Below, in pieces: positions 1-15,900 of a stretch of DNA of 64,000 nucleotides. A program made the position numbers and the translations under genes. Every line of letters begins with the position of its first letter. The first letter of the stretch is position 1. The notes beneath the pieces are model-generated. The model was given only the letters and a program-made list of their open reading frames with translations, had not been told where the DNA came from and did not search any database. This stretch comes from Elmis aenea (lineage: Eukaryota; Arthropoda; Insecta; Coleoptera; Elmidae): assembly GCA_947652605.1 (NCBI GenBank), contig OX393576.1, forward strand, positions 11,124,575 to 11,188,574, written 5' to 3'.

Positions 1-270
1 ATGTCTTATGTAAGCATATTTTTTTAATACATGGTCGGATTCAGAATTAAATTTTCTATCCGAATCAACAAAAACATGTATACTATTTAATTAAAAAAAA
101 AAACAGTTGCCTATCTCGGATTTGACATACGTCATCGTAGAGATAACAAATGCACATAATTTAATAGATAATGTGTCGCCGTTTCCAAAAATATAGGTTT
201 GTTGGGGTTATTTTCAATAATTAATGTAGTAAGTTATAGGGGTGCGACAGTCAAACTGAATCACCCGGTA
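1..270. mobile_element. Right half of fold-back element family B
   Basis: Ends in GGGGTGCGACAGTCAAACTG followed by CACCCGGTA. The same end and the same preceding 250 bases close the complete copy in the WDR36 intron (about 29126-30056). The left half lies outside the window. It sits in a UBR4 intron. A different element end, TACAGGGTGTCCTAG, abuts it at 271, and I see no matching right end before exon 908. Confidence 0.7.
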
Positions 271-907
271 TACAGGGTGTCCTAGTTATAGTAAACAGCA
301 TGGGAATCTCGTAAACGGCAAGAGATACAGAGTTGGTTAAATGGGTCAAAATTATCTACGATTTAACAGCACCTGTTCTATGAAAACAATCTTGAAAAAA
401 AGTAGTTTTCACGCTATTGATAAAAAAACAAAACACATCAGGTTTTTAATTTTTGCCTATAACTTGCTTATTTGAAATCTCACTTAAAACATTTTTCGAC
501 AATGTTGGTGCTCTTTTTTGCGTAGATTTGAAATTTGTCATCAAATTTTACCTACCGTCATATTTTTTTTTAAATTTCAAATACGGCTGACGTTAAAATA
601 ACATCCAGGGAAACATCATTGGCTATCAGAAATGATAGCCATGAAAGTCAATGGGTTAATTGTGTTGGTTTAATTTTTTAATGCTCGATTTTGAAAAAAT
701 ATGACATGGGTGATGGTAAAGCATTTAATTTTATTTAAATACGTTTGTGTCAACGACAATTTATTCTACTGTCTTTTGTTATTTCCACAAGGCTAACTTG
801 ACAAAAAAAAAACAAGTTACAGTCTTTTAGTATACTTTATATTCACACTATGGTTTTTAAATAGGGTATATTAACATGAGTGACTTACATTTAATTTTCA
901 TTTGTAG

Positions 908-3900
908 ATGTAAAAATATCCAAAGTGCAAGCCAGCAACAAAAATCAACATCTCCTGCTTCAACTGATGGACGCCCTGTGGATTCTGCATTCTCAAAATC
1001 CAGAAAATTCTACGCTAGCCCCCGTGGTAACGCCAGGCCTTAAACATACTGAGCAACTGGTGCACGCTCTGGTTGAAATCGTCCATGCCTTCAACAGCTG
1101 CGACGCCTACAGCAACATCACGATCGCCGTGTACTTGCAGTTGCTGCTCTGCGAAGATTCGGTCATAGCTTTCAGCGCCAAACAAGCGTTGAATCGGGTG
1201 TTGAAGCCGAAATCACGTCGAAGACGCGTGTTTATACCGAGTCCTCCACGTTGTTCAACCCCTCCAGAAAGTAAGTGTCGAATTTAGGAACAAGAAACTA
1301 AATTGCCATGGTCTAATGCATTGTATTTTTTTTTTTTTAAATGTAGAAACGAGTATGGAATCGGAGGAAGACAAGCCTAGAGCTACACCTCAGTCGAGTC
1401 AAGAAGACGATGTTCAACCCAGAGACTCTCGTTTCCACGTCGACACGGTGGAAGCAATAGCAATGCTGCAACAACCCGGTGGTCCTTCGGATAACCATAA
1501 CGTAAATGCTTTGGAAGCTCTCTTGGGGGGCGGAGCAGGTTTTCCACCTCTCTTGGATATCCCTCCAGATGCTGATGATGAAGCTATGGTGGAGTTGGCT
1601 ATAGCTCTAAGTCTTCAGGAGCATGAACTGGGTGGTGACATGCAGCAGGGACAACAGGGATTGCATAGTTTACAGGTTGGTGTTTTCTAATCGGTGCTAT
1701 TTATTTTTATAAACATTCAGTTGTTCTGCAGGTGACTCTTAAACAGATTATTGATCTTTAAATGTTGAGAAAAAGGAAAAAAAAGTAGTTTTTTTTAAAA
1801 TTGTTCATAATAAACTGGAGCAGTGGAGCAATCAAAATTATTTGCTCCGGGCTCCGCTCCTGCTCGGGGCAAAAACCCATTGCTCCAATGCTCCGAGCTC
1901 TGCTCCAAACCCCTGTTTTCAACGAGTTATGCCCTTTATCTGCGTTAACGGCTTCTAATAAGTTAACAGATTTTTTAAAAAATATGAAAACTCATTTGAT
2001 AACGAATATTTTGTTACAAATAATTGTATGTCAACTGGATTAAATACACATATTAGTGAAATTTATTTCGTAACTGAGGAAGATTTTCTAAAAATATTTG
2101 CTAGTAAGTAAACAACGTTAATGCATTCTCAACAAATTTATTAATACCTGCTTTTGTTAACGAATTGTCAATTTTATTAATTAAACCTTTTCTAAATCAC
2201 TATGAAACAAAGAAAGTGGCTATGTTTTGTGAAATAAAAAAAAAGGGACAAACACAATTATTTACCATGCCGATTGGGAATTTTCCAAAATAAAATATTT
2301 GTTTTTGCTATTTTTATATTTTGCTCGACTTGCTAATTTAAATATTTAAAGTATCGATAATATAAAATATCTGTGGCTGATGGACTACAGTCCAATGCCA
2401 AACAAACCCAAAAAAAAAGTGCTACGTGTTATACGTTATTGAATTCAGAATAAAATGCTCTACTACACATTGGCGTTAAAATAAGGTATAGCTTCCATAA
2501 GAAAAAATTGACCTGATGATGGTTTTAAAAAAACGAAACGTCGCACGGAAAATATAATTGGGGATTTTGATTCCTTGCAAAAAGTGGCCATGAAAAAGTT
2601 TTTACAGAAATAAAATCCGACATCAAATGAAAAAGTTACGGGCAAAAAACAAAAATCACATTTTTTTACTTTTTTCTTTATATCAAAAACTAAAAGAGCT
2701 AGATAAGTTCTGTTTGCGTCAAATTATTGACCACCTAAAAATACAACTTTGCCCTAATTTAACCGAAGTCGTAACTCTTACCGTTTACGAGATCCCCATA
2801 GTGGCCCTCGAAAAACGAGAACCCTGTATAATATCTTCAGTTCATTCAAAAAGTCCACAAAGAATTTTTTTGCAACTGTTCAAAGTTTTTAAAAAATTTT
2901 CAGTTCTATAAGTCGTGTTTGTTTATCTTTTTTAATTTTAATTTTTGTTATGTTTATTGTTACAGGTTGCTAACCAGGGCCAAGAGGCTGGTCACTATAG
3001 TGATACAACGGCTTCTGCAGCTGGCTCTGACGATGAAGGTAGCACAGCAGCCACAGATGGGTCAACTTTACGTACATCTCCAGCAGAACAGGTTTGTTGA
3101 CAGACCTTTAAAACCAACTTTTTTCCAGACGTGCTTCGAAATAAATAAAAAAAATGAACCCATACACTGGAATTACATTAGTCTATTTATTAATACGTTT
3201 TTGTTTTAATTCTAGGGTGGCAGTGCAGGCTCCGAAAGTGGTGGTAGCGGTGTCGACAGTATAACCGGGGAACACAACGTGTCTGGTCGTAGTTCAGCAT
3301 ACGGCGACAACATGCAGGAAGCCATAGCATTAGTCTCGCGCTCGGACACAAGTTCTTTAGTTAACACGAACTTCCAGGTACGTTTTTGGCACTTTTGGTA
3401 AAAGCCAGATCCGTCATTTGTTATTTTGCAGAATGCCGAAGTTGACAACTTACAACAAGAGGCCGACCCTGAACCGGATTCTGAAAGCAACAGTCGTCTG
3501 CACGTCTTAAGGCTGCAGTTGTTGGAGCGTCTCATCGAATATCTACCGAAGCTACGCAACGTGGATGGTGTTCGAGCCATACCCTTTCTGCAGGTACGTT
3601 ATTGATCGATGGGGACTGAATTCTTGGGAAGAGGATTGTGTGCTTTTTGTCAACGAAAAACTTGTGCTTTTTCAGGTTGTCCTGCAGCTAACCACGGATC
3701 TAGACGGGCAATCAGAACGTGACAGAGTGTGTCTAAACTCTCTTTTGGCTGCCATCACTGTCGAACTACAAATAAACAAACCAAACGTTGAGGACATCTC
3801 CATTCGCACTAAACAACGGGAAGTGCAGCTAGTCATCATGCGATTGCTAAGTGAGTGAAAAGTTCTACCCTGTTAATTGCCAAAATCCTATACTAACACT

Positions 3901-6900
3901 TGTTCTAGGTGTGCTTATGTCGCGTTTTAAAACTTCGTCGACCAAACCTAGTCCACTTGATAATTCAGCTTTTGTTTCCCAAACAACTGCAACGGTGCTA
4001 CATAGGGCAGACATTATCAATTATTGCCTCAAGTTGTTACAGTCGTTGCTGGAATATTGGAGGACCGCCAGTACCGAAGAAGGTTCGATGCAGATCAGCG
4101 GCAATTTACTTAGAGAACATCTACCACATTCGCCGCCCGATATGACACCGTTTTTCCTTCGCCAGTTCGTCAAAGGTCGGTGATATTTTCATTCTGAACC
4201 CAAAACCTTTCCGCAGATCGAAAAACAATTGTACGTAATTTATTTTTGTTTTGTATAGGTCACGCTTCCGATGTTTTCCAAACGTATCCGCAGCTGCTGA
4301 CGGAAATGGCCTTGCGCTTGCCCTACCAGGTGCACAAACACTCGGAAATTTCCGAGCCCGTTTCGACGGCTTTCGATAACTCGTGGTATCGTTACTTGTG
4401 CGAGTACATGATGACATCGCAGACTCCGTTTGTGCGTCGTCAAGTTCGCAAGTTGCTGCTCTTCATATGCGGCAACAAGGAAAAATACCGGCAACTCCGT
4501 GACGTGCACGCACTGAACACGCATATGAAGGTAAGCGAATAAATACATGAAATTTTAAAATTGTGCATACATAAAATCGGTTCTATAGCGTCTGCCCGAT
4601 CCCCAGACTGTTCCTCCAACCCTTCCTATTGTGCCACTGGTCCTCTTGCAGATTACTCACGCTCATAGCTTTCTGAATGCACTCGTTCCACGTCTTCCTG
4701 GGTCTGCCTTGTTTTCTTCTTTCAGGAGGGATCCAGTCAAGCATTAATTTCGGCAGTCGATGATCTGCCATCCTTTTTACATGTCCGTACCAAATTAGTT
4801 GTCGTTTTTGCCTCTTGTACTATAGTTTCCCTCAATCCTATTAATTCTTTAATTCTTGTGTTCAGTAATCTATTTAATCTAGACATTCTACACGATCTTC
4901 TTAGGGCATCCATCTCCAGAGCTTCCAGTCTTCTTTTATCTGCTTCTGTCCACCTCCATGCTTCTGCTCTATACAATACTATACTCTTAATAACTGTGTT
5001 GTATTTGTTGCACTTCTTCTTTTTTGTTATTTTCTTACTCCACGTAATTCCATTTAGCCTCTTGATACCTCTTCTTCCTTGTCCTATTCTTTGTCGAATT
5101 TCTTTTTCATCGTTACCATCCTCTTGAATTTTTACATCCAGGTATTGGTAGCCATTGCATTTAGATATTTTCTCACCACTTTCTAATTCTAGGGGATTCT
5201 GCCCCAATACAAATTTAGGTTTTTCCATATTCATCGAAAGCCCCGTGTTTTCCAATGCTATCATCCATAATTCCTGGACAAGCACGCTAACTTAGGCTTT
5301 TGTAATACCTATTATATACAGGGTGATTGAAATTCGAGTTTAAGCATGGGGATCTCGCTTATTATATTAGCTAGAGTATAGGTTTCCATTTGGCAAAGTT
5401 GCTAAATGTTGTGCTCAATAATAATCTGAAAAGAAATTGGAAATATCTCAAACGGTTTCCGAGTAAATTAGGAAAAACCGGAAAATACGATTTTTGAAAA
5501 TTGTCTATAACTCCTTTGGAGTAAAAAATATTTCAAAAGTGTAAAAACATTGTCCAAACAACTTTTTAAGCCGAATCGGATGGTGGTCACAAATTATTCC
5601 TAGATCGATTTGTTTTTGTTTTATGACAATCAACTTTGTTTTTTCTTATGGGTGCAATTTTTGCTATTTACGTAATCAAATAGCATTTATTTTTCTGAAT
5701 CCATTGATGGTATTATACTTCTTTATTCATTGTCAAATTTGAAAAAAAAGGTTTCAAAACTAAAACCATTATAAATCAAGTAGGCCGGTCGTTGTAGTTT
5801 ATGTGGTTTCCATGACAACCAATTAACAAACTAAAAGTTTTGATAGCCTATTACTTGTCAGATTAATAAATTTGTAAAAATGAACTTTAATAACAAAGAA
5901 AAAAAACAATATGCTGCGAATTGTTTATACCGTTCTTTCAAGTTTTGTTATAATTTATGCATTAAACAAATTTACATAATTTTCTGTTTAACGTAAAAAA
6001 ATAGTGTTTTTCCGGATCTGTTTGTAATAAAAATGTTTTTTTTACTTTCATCTGAAACCTTTATGCCATATTATCTTCTGGGTTGGGCAAAAGCCCCATA
6101 TTTCCCTAAGTTTCTGTCCAACGTACAACAATATGTTTGCGAGGGTTGTTTTCCTTCTGGATATGTTTCTGCATATCGTTGACTTGAGAATATAGAATTC
6201 CCATCCAATGAATAAAAAATTCGCAGCGTATCGCGTTTTTCTTGGTTACTAAAGTTCATTTTTACGAATTTATTAATGTGACAAGTAATAAGGCTTTCAA
6301 AACTTTTAGTTTGTTGATTAGTTGTCATGGAAACAACATAAACTTCAACGACCGGCCTACCTGATTTATAATGGTTATTGTTTAAAACCCTCTTTTTTAA
6401 ATTTGACAATGAATAAAGAAGTAAAATACCATGTGTAATATATCAATGAATTCAGAAAAATAAATGCTATTTGATTATGTAAATAGCAAAAATTGCGCCC
6501 ATAAGAAAAAATAAAGTTGGTTGTCATAAAACAAAAACGAATCAATCTAGAACAAATTTGTGACCACCATCCGATTCGGCTTAAAAAGTTGCTTGTACAA
6601 TGTTTTTACACTTTAAAAATATTTTTTACTCCAAAGGAGTTATGGACGATTTTCAAAAATCGTATTTCCCGGTTATACCTAATTTTCTCAGATATTGTTT
6701 GAGATACTTCCAACTTCTCTTCAGATTATTATTGAGCACAAAATTTAGCAACTTTGCCAAATTAAAACCTACACTCTAGCTATTATAATAAGCGAGATCC
6801 CCATGCTTAAACTCAAATTTCAATCACCCTGTATATAAAAATAAATATACATCTCTTCCTGTACTTATTTTAAAATTTTATATTTTAAAAACAAACAAAG

Positions 6901-9900
6901 TTATATAAACTTTAATAACATATTTATAAAGGAGTTGTGACATGTAAAAAACTTCTTAGCTCCTCTTAAAAAAATAAAACAACCTATAAGCTTGGGTGGT
7001 TCTAACTGGAACCCCTTGTAAAACGATTTATTAAATGGTGTATATTTTTTTTAGGCTGTTAAACAGTGTTGCACAAAAGGTGGCTATGAACCATCCACAG
7101 AAACGCAACATTCATTAGCATTATCGTACGATACTCTAGTCGAGCTAGTGGAACACCTAAAAGCGTGTCTCGAAATAGCTCTGGGTCGAACCGGTAATTG
7201 GCAACGTTTTTGCATTCATCACGACGATACACTTCCGTTTTTACTTCAAGTTAGCTGCCTACTGGACGAAGGTTTGTACAAAGTTACTAAACTGTGACCT
7301 GTGCATTTACGTTGTGGTTTACAGGTGTCGCTCCCACAATTTTACATCTACTACAGTGCGCGATTGTCACCAACATCGGGGTCAACACGTCGAAAAAGGC
7401 CGACCCGAACAGCAACAAATCAAGCGCTTCGCGGAAGGATCGAGAAAAATCGGACGATTCCGCCGCTGAAGCTTTGTTCGAAGAATCCAATTGCGCTGCC
7501 CTTGTGGAGCAGTTGAATACTCAGGTGCCACGGGAAGTGCTCGCTCGATTCATTAAGACGTTCTTGCTGGAAACAAACGCGACCAACGTTCGGTGGCAAG
7601 CGCATGCACTCGTATTGGCCATTTACAAGTAAGTGCTTGATGTTCGCGTTGAACAAGGGGTGTTTTATCGTCGACTGTTTCAGGAACTCGAAGATACCGG
7701 AACAGGAAAGTTTGTTGAAGCTCTTGTGGCATTTGTGGCCGTTGCTTCCGGCTTATGGACGTAAAGCAGCACAGTTTGTCGATCTTTTGGGCTACTTCTC
7801 CCTTCGTTTTACCCAAGAATGTACATCATCATCCCCACAGGTAAATTAAATCATTTAAAAATGTTTGTGTAGTTTAAAATTGAATAATGATCATACACAT
7901 CAACTAGGGTGACCAGAATTCGCTATGCCCAAAGTAGGACACTTTGTTTCACAATAACTAAAGATTAAAGATCATAACCAAGGTATTATTAAAATAACAA
8001 TATACAGGGTGATTCAGTTTGACTGTCGCACCCCTATAACTTTGTTATTTTAAGAGGAGGCCCCTATAAACCTTGTATTTTTGTAATTCGAGGAAAATTC
8101 TCAATCGAAAGATGTTCAAATGTTTTTTCGACGATGATTTATGTCAGACTGGCTCAACTGTCAATTACTACAGCGATTGTGTTTTGTTTAGTTAAATACG
8201 ATTTTGTAAAAAAGAATAAATAACTTTAAAACTTATTTTTCTCAAAAAGTTTCCTGTGTATGCTTATTTTTTTTAAATGTACTATCGAATTTAGAATTTA
8301 ATTCTATATCAGAGTCAATAAAAAAAAGTATATGATTTGTCAAAAAAAAAAATGACAATCGCCAGTCTGACATATTTCATGGTAGAAAAAACATAAGATA
8401 AACAGCAATATACTCGTATTACTTAACTGCTGATTCCGACTATGTTGTTGTTATCTTATGTTCAAATATTTACAATGTTTATCTCAGCAACATATTAAAA
8501 AACCTTGGCAACTTGTACCTCATGAGTTTTAAAAGGTTTTACACCTTGTTTTTTTTTTGTTTCACAGCCTACTATGATTTTCTTAAAAAAAAAAAAAAAA
8601 AAAAACTATGTAACTTGCATATTATTGAAAATAAATACATCAACCCTTATATATTTGGAATGAGAAAAAAATAAGCAATTTAAATAGGTCATAGCCAACT
8701 ATTGCTCTCATTTACAAAAATGTAATTTTGTGTCATAACTTTTTAACGGCGAGCGAAAAAATATCTAAAAATAATCTCCATAAATATTTTCGATATTTAC
8801 AATAACGGAGATATGACACATTATTATTATGACAAAAAAACACTTTTTATTCAATAACTCGAAAACCGGAAATGATACGATATTTCTAAAAACGGATCTG
8901 AGTTTGTCTCACATTTTTGGTAATTTAACAGTTTCTCTGTCTTTAATATTAAGCGAGATACCCATGCAATCCCATCAAATGTGGACCATCCTGTATAGTG
9001 ATAACATTAATTAAATTGTTGAAAAATGTAAGATTTTTATTATTTTTATCGGCACGACATGCATCACTCGTAGGAAAAGTGTAAATAGGCGACTGCAAAT
9101 GTGAATAGATGTATGCACGGTTGCATATAAACTTAGGGAGTAATTTTTGTTTTTGTTTAGATATCAGAGTATGTAAACAAAGCCGTGGAGGTATTACGAA
9201 TCCAGAACGAACTCCTGGCTCATCATCCAAATGCTAATCTGTATGCCCACATGAGCCAATTCGTTGAACTTGACGGTTATTACTTGGAATCTGAACCTTG
9301 TTTAGTGTGCAATAACCCGGAAGTGCCGTTGTCTACCATTAAATTGAGTTCCATAAAAGTAAGTTAAAATATTTTGCACGGCTGCCCTGATATTTTTTTC
9401 CGTTTAAAATGTCTCGTACCACCTTTTGTTTTTCTTGTAGGTTGATTCCAAGTTTACAACAACAACACAAATTGTTAAGTTGCTCAGCAGTCATACAATA
9501 AGCAAGATAACGCTACGGATTGGTGACTTGAAACGTACCAAGATGGTCCGAACGATTAACATCTACTATAATAATCGCACCGTGCAGGCCGTCGTTGAAC
9601 TTAAAAATAAACCAGGTATGGAAAACGAATGGTGTATTCTTTAAACTTTTGTAGTACATTAATAATTATTTTTTCAAAGGTGTTTTTTATGTTTATAAAA
9701 AAGATAATGTATCCTTTGGTGTTTACTAATTTTGTTTTTTCATTAAACAGCGTTATGGCACAAGGCGAAGAAGGTAACATTGCAAAGTGGCCAGACGGAA
9801 GTTAAAATAGAATTTCCGTTACCGATAGTGGCTTGCAATCTAATGGTCGAGTACTCCGATTATTACGAGAACATACAGGCCAACAGCGAAACGTTACAGT

Positions 9901-12900
9901 GCCCCCGGTGCAGCGCGGCTGTACCTGCCAACCCTGGAGTTTGCGGTAACTGTGGTGAGAACGTCTTCCAGTGTCACAAGTGTCGGTAAGTCGAAATTTT
10001 ATATAAAAAAAATAATTTATTTAATAATAAAATTTTTAATAATATTAATTGATGAACATTGTTTTTAGAGCAATTAATTATGACGAGAAGGATCCGTTCC
10101 TCTGTCACGCCTGTGGCTTTTGCAAATACGCTAAATTCGATTTTACCCTTTTGGCAAGACCGTGTTGTGCCGTGGAAAGTATCGAGACAGACGAGGATCG
10201 TAAGAAAATGGTGTCGAGTATTAATTCGTTGTTGGAAAAGGCCGATCGAGTGTATAAACAGCTTATGGGAAATAAACCAACGCTTGAGGTGAGTACATTT
10301 TCGTGTTAACTTTATCGTTTTTTTTTAATTACGTGTATTTCATTTGTTTGTATATTTTGCGGTGAATTTTTGTAAAAATATTTGAATTTTTTATAGGCTT
10401 TGGTTTTGAAAATTACTGAACATCGCACCGATCGTAAATCGGAGGACGGATCGTCAGCTTTAAATGTGGGGGGTACTGTTCCATCTGGAAGTTCGCAAGT
10501 CAAGGTATGTTAAACTTTATTATTTGTTGTTCTTCTTGTATCCAGGTATAGGCTTCTGGCTTGATTTTATCATCAGTTTTTTTTTTTTGAGCTGTAGATC
10601 TTCTTGTAATTTGGCTGATTAAAATTTGGTAATTGCTTTTAAGATCAATTAAAAAAATCTGTTATAAAAATAATTATTGCCACATTATTATTTATCGATT
10701 TTTAATATACAGGGTGATGTCAGAAAAAAACTTGATATAGTATACAGGGTGATTGAAATTCGACTTTAAGCATGGGGATCTTGCTTATTATAATAGTTAG
10801 AGTATAGGTTTAAATTTGGCAAAGTTGTTACTTGTGCTTATTGATAATCCAAAGGGAAATTGGAAATATCTTAAAGGGTATCCGAGAAAATTGGGAAAAA
10901 CCAGAAAATACGATTTTTGAAAATTGCCCTTAACTCCTTTGGAGTATAAAATATTTCAAATGTGTGAAAACATTGCCTAAGCAACTTTTTAAGCCGAATC
11001 AGATAGGGATCATAAATTTTTCCTAGATGGATTCGTTTTTGTTTTATGACAACCAACTTTATTTTTTCTTATGGGCACAATTTTTGCTATTAACATAATC
11101 AAATAGCATTTATTTTTCTGATTCCATTGATGTATGACACATGGTGTTTTATTTCTTTATTCATTGCCAAATTTAAAAAAAAAGGTTTTAAACAATAACC
11201 ATTACAAATCAGCTAGGCCGGTCGTTGTAGTTTATGTTGTTTCCATGACAACCAATCAACCAACTAAAAGATTTGAAAGTCCGTTACTTGTCATCGTAAT
11301 AGATTCGTGAAAATTAACTTTAATAACGAAGAAAAACGCGGTATGAGGCGAATTTATTAAACCGTTCTTATAAGTTTTGTTATACGTTATCACATGCGTT
11401 ATACAAATTTACTTAAAATTCTGTTAAATGTAGTGTTTTTTCCGGATATATTTGTAGTAAAAATGTTTTTTTTATTGTCATCTGCAACCTTTCTGCCACG
11501 TTTTTCGCAAAAGCCCCATATTTTCCTAATTTTCTGTCCAACGTACAAAAATATGTGTGCGAGGGTTGTCTTCTTTCTGAATATGTTTCTGCAATTCGTT
11601 GACTTGACAATATTCAATTCCTATTCAATTAATAAAAAATTCGCAAGATATCGCGTTTTTCTTCCTAATTAAAGTTCATTTTTACGAATTTATTTATCTG
11701 ACAAGTAATAGACTTTCAAATCTTTTAGTTTGTTGATTGGTTGTCATGGAAACAACATAAACTACAACGACCGGCCTACCGAGCTTATAATGGTTATTGT
11801 TTAAAACCTTTTTTTAAATTTGGCAATGAATAAATAAGTAAAATACCATGTGTGATACATTAATGGATTCAGAAAAATAAATGCTATTTGATTGTGTAAA
11901 TAGCAAAAATTGCGCCCATAAGAAAAAATAAAGTTGGTTATCATAAAACAAAAACGAATCGATCTGGGAAAAATTTGTGACCACCATCCGATCCGGCTTA
12001 AAAAGTTGCTTCGGCAATGTTTTTACATATTTAAAATATTTCAAACTCCAAAGGAGTTATAGATGATTTTCAAAAATCGTATTTTCCGGTTTTGGCTCAT
12101 TTTCTTGGATACCGTTTGAGATATTTCTAATTTCTCTTCGGATTATTAATGAGCATCAAATTAAGCAACTCTGCCTAATTTAAACCTATGCTCTAGCTAT
12201 CATAATAAGCGAGATCCCCATGCTTAAACTCGAATTTCAATCACCCTGTATACCAGTTTTTTGATAATCGAATTAAACCTCTCAAGTTAATAAGCGTATG
12301 AAACCTTTAATAGGTAAACAAAACCATCCAGATGTTGGCCCAGCAGTACTGCAGTGAATGTAAAACATCATTCGAAGAACTGAGCAAAATCATTCAACGT
12401 GTGCTGGTGTCGCGAAAAGAACTCGTGGCTTACGATCGCAGGCATAGGGATGTAGAGCCATCCAAACCTTCGCTAACTCTCTTACATGCTCAGGTATGTC
12501 TATTAAAGATCTGTTTTAAAGTTGGAAAGACTGCCGTTCAATAGTGCCACTAAATCTGCCGCTAAAATTATTTTTCCCAAAGTAAATTACAAATTTTTTT
12601 CATTATAGGCAACAAGTAGCGACGTCCAGCAGCCCATGATCAGCAGTTCCAATAGTCGCTGCTACGGATGTTCATCAGCTGCGACCGAACATTGTCTAAC
12701 GTTGCTTCGAGCTCTGGCAACGAACACGAGCACTCGGCAGGTTTTGTGTTCCAAGGGCTTAATTCAAGAACTGGTTTGGAATAATTTACGAAAAGGCACT
12801 GTTCAGGTAACATTATATAATTTTTTTTTGTTATTTATTTCAGGGGTTTGGAGCGGAGCACAGAGCAGTGGAGCAATGGGTTTTTGCCCGGAGCAGGAGC

Positions 12901-15900
12901 GGAGTTCGGAGCAAATAATTTTGATTGCTCCACTGCTCCAGTTTATTATGTACAATTTTTTAAAAAAACTTCTTTTTTTCTTTTTTTTCATCGTTTGAAG
13001 GTCAATAATTTGTTTTTTTAAACATTTATTTAACTTCACTTGTTTGTTAGGGCCAAATATTGTTATTTTTGACCAACTTTCTACATAGCCGATAAAATTG
13101 AAACTTTGTTTTTAAAAACATTTTTTTTTTAATAAAAAAACTTTTTAAAATGGGTAACAATATTTGGAGCGGAGCTGGAGCAGGCATTTCGATGCCGGAG
13201 CTGGAGCTGGAGCGGAGCAATTAAAAAATTGGACTGCTCCAAACCCCTGATTTATTTATTTACATATAATTTAATTTACACACACAAATTAAAATTAAAA
13301 GTTTTTCTAAACAGTAAGGGGAAAAAAAGCAAATAAATGACCCCAGTCACAGAAGTTTAAAAATAATATATGCATATAATTTAAAAAAATTCAAGCCGTA
13401 TATGTTTTCATCACTAGTGATGGAAAATATAGTTTTTAAAATGTCCACAATTCGCAGATGCAAGAAGAAGTTCGTCAACTTTTGTGCATACTCACACGCG
13501 ATAACTCGTCAGCTACCGAAGAACTGTGTACACTGCTCATGGAACGGATCACTCTCAGCCTGAACGGTCGTGTTAGCAGCACGGATCTGGGAACTGGCGT
13601 GCGTCACGAGATAGCCCTGTTAGCAGCCATGGTGCAGAAGGAGGACGATTGTTGGGAACTGAAGTTGCGTTGCATGATGAGGCTGTTCCTCAAAGCTTGC
13701 GAAGATTCGCGAAATCCCCTGGTCATGGAATCGGTCATCCTGCCGTGTCTCAAAATATTACACAGCCTGATGAAGCCGTCGGAAAACTCGTCGAAGAAAG
13801 CCAAAGACAAGACTAATTCTGCCATAAGCCAAGTGAAGCAGGTCGACGGCGTTACCGTGGATGTCTACAAGTGGTTGGACAAAGAATCGTCTCACACTTT
13901 CGCCGGGTGGAAGGCACGTTTGCCACAAAAAACAGAAGACTACCCGAAAACTTTGCCTTCTGGACAAGAACAGGTAATCATCCCTCCCCGATTCTGCGTG
14001 AATCAATGCATTTTTTTCGTAAGTGAAGTCGCAGTATTAATAATTTTGAATGCTGTAATTAAATTAAGAATGAGTACTTACAATATAACATTAAAAAAAT
14101 TCTTTCAAAGCGTTACTTAATAATTTTTCTATTTATTTTAAACCTCAAAGTTGGTCCCATTTTATGGCATTCTTGTAATATTTATGCTTACTTAAATCGA
14201 ATTTTAAAATTAAATGTTTCCTATTATTATTGTGGTGTGTATTTGTTTAAAGGTTCATCAATATTACTTGATGGAAAAATACTCACGCCGATGGAGACAA
14301 AAGGTTAAAAGAATGTATTATCGATCTTCCTCCTTACAACTAGATCATACTGCTTGGTTAAAAACGGTCCTGTTCAATCCCAGTTCAAGATTGGCTCGTC
14401 AGGTGGCTTGCAACATAGTCGAACTGGTGTGCAGCGGTGTGGAACGCAAAAAAGACGTAAGAAATTTTCGATGTTACACTTAGACTAACTTAAAGACAGG
14501 AATTTTCACATTTCTGGATTGTTGTCGTGTAATACTTTGTAAAAACGATTTTCATTTCAGGTTCTTGTGCTGTTGACGTGTTTCCTAGAAGAATTGAGTA
14601 ACGCTGGAGAAAGTTCGGCTGAATTTTTAACCTTGTATCAAAATTTAATTCAAGAGACGCCTTGGAAGCAATACCTAACACTGCACGGTGTCTTGACCGT
14701 GTTGGCAGATTTGATCACTAGGGAAATCCAGCAGTTACATCGACTTGAAGAGACGACACTGACTTCCGACTTGGCCCAGGGTTTCGCCCTCAACCAACTG
14801 ACCGAATTATTGGCTTCGTTTTTGGACGACGCCGCGATAAGACGGCAGTACAAAGGTCGCCTCGTGGGAGCCGTACTCAACGGATATTTGTCTCTGCGTC
14901 GTCTAGTCGTGCAGCGGACTCGTCTCATAGACGATACGCAAGAAAAATTGCTCGAGTTGCTTGAAGAAATGACGACAGGTGAATTTTTTTTTTTTTTGTG
15001 TTTACTTTTTGTTTTTTTTGTTTGTTTGTTTTGGTTTGTTTTTTTGTTTGTTTTTTGTTTGTTTTTGTTTTTTTGTTTTTTTTGTTTTTGTTTTTTTTTG
15101 TTTGTTTTTTTTTTGTTTGTTTTTGAAATAGCCCTTCTTGTTTTCATGCAGGAACCGAAGAAGAAACGAAAGCGTTCATGGCTGTGTGTATTGAAACGGT
15201 TGAGAAGTGTAGCATCCAAGATGTCCTCACGCCGGTATTCATATTTGAACGTCTCTGTTCGATCATTTATCCGGAAGAAAACGATGTTGGAGAGTTTTTC
15301 CTGACCCTGGAGAAGGATCCTCAGCAAGAGGACTTTTTGCAGGGTCGCATGTTGGGTAATCCGTATTCTAGTCTAGAAGCTGGACTGGGTCCCTTGATGA
15401 GGGACGTTAAAAATAAGATTTGTCAAGACTGTGAATTAGTGGCTTTATTAGAAGATGATAATGGCATGGAGTTGTTGGTGAACAACAAAATTATGAGCTT
15501 AGATTTACCGGTGAAAGATGTATATAAAAAGGTGAGAGCTTCGTCACTTAACATTTTAATCAATTAATTTCAACTTCATTACATACAAGACTGCGAGAAA
15601 TCAATCTTGTTGTTTAAATGTTATTGTAATTTTTTTTTATAGGTATGGCTAGCAGAAGGTGGAGAAGTAGATTCTATGAGAGTTATATATCGTATGCGTG
15701 GTTTGTTGGGTGATGCGACCGAAGAATTCGTAGAAACACTTAGTAATAAGTCTCAAAGTGCTGTCGATAATGAAGAAGTCTATAAAATGGCTAACGTTCT
15801 CGCCGAATGCGGTGGACTGAAGGTAAAAATTTAAAACCAATTTAAACAACCACACACACTATCAACTCTCGAAAAATCCACTGACACAGTAGAATTTAAC

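Noticed and set aside
3212..3580. 122-codon minus-strand ORF
   Set aside because: Antisense to UBR4 exons 4 and 5, whose plus-strand frame and splice sites fit the gene.
14650..15327. 225-codon minus-strand ORF with Lys/Gln/Asn runs
   Set aside because: Its centre is the T/TTTG tract and its flanks are antisense to two UBR4 exons.
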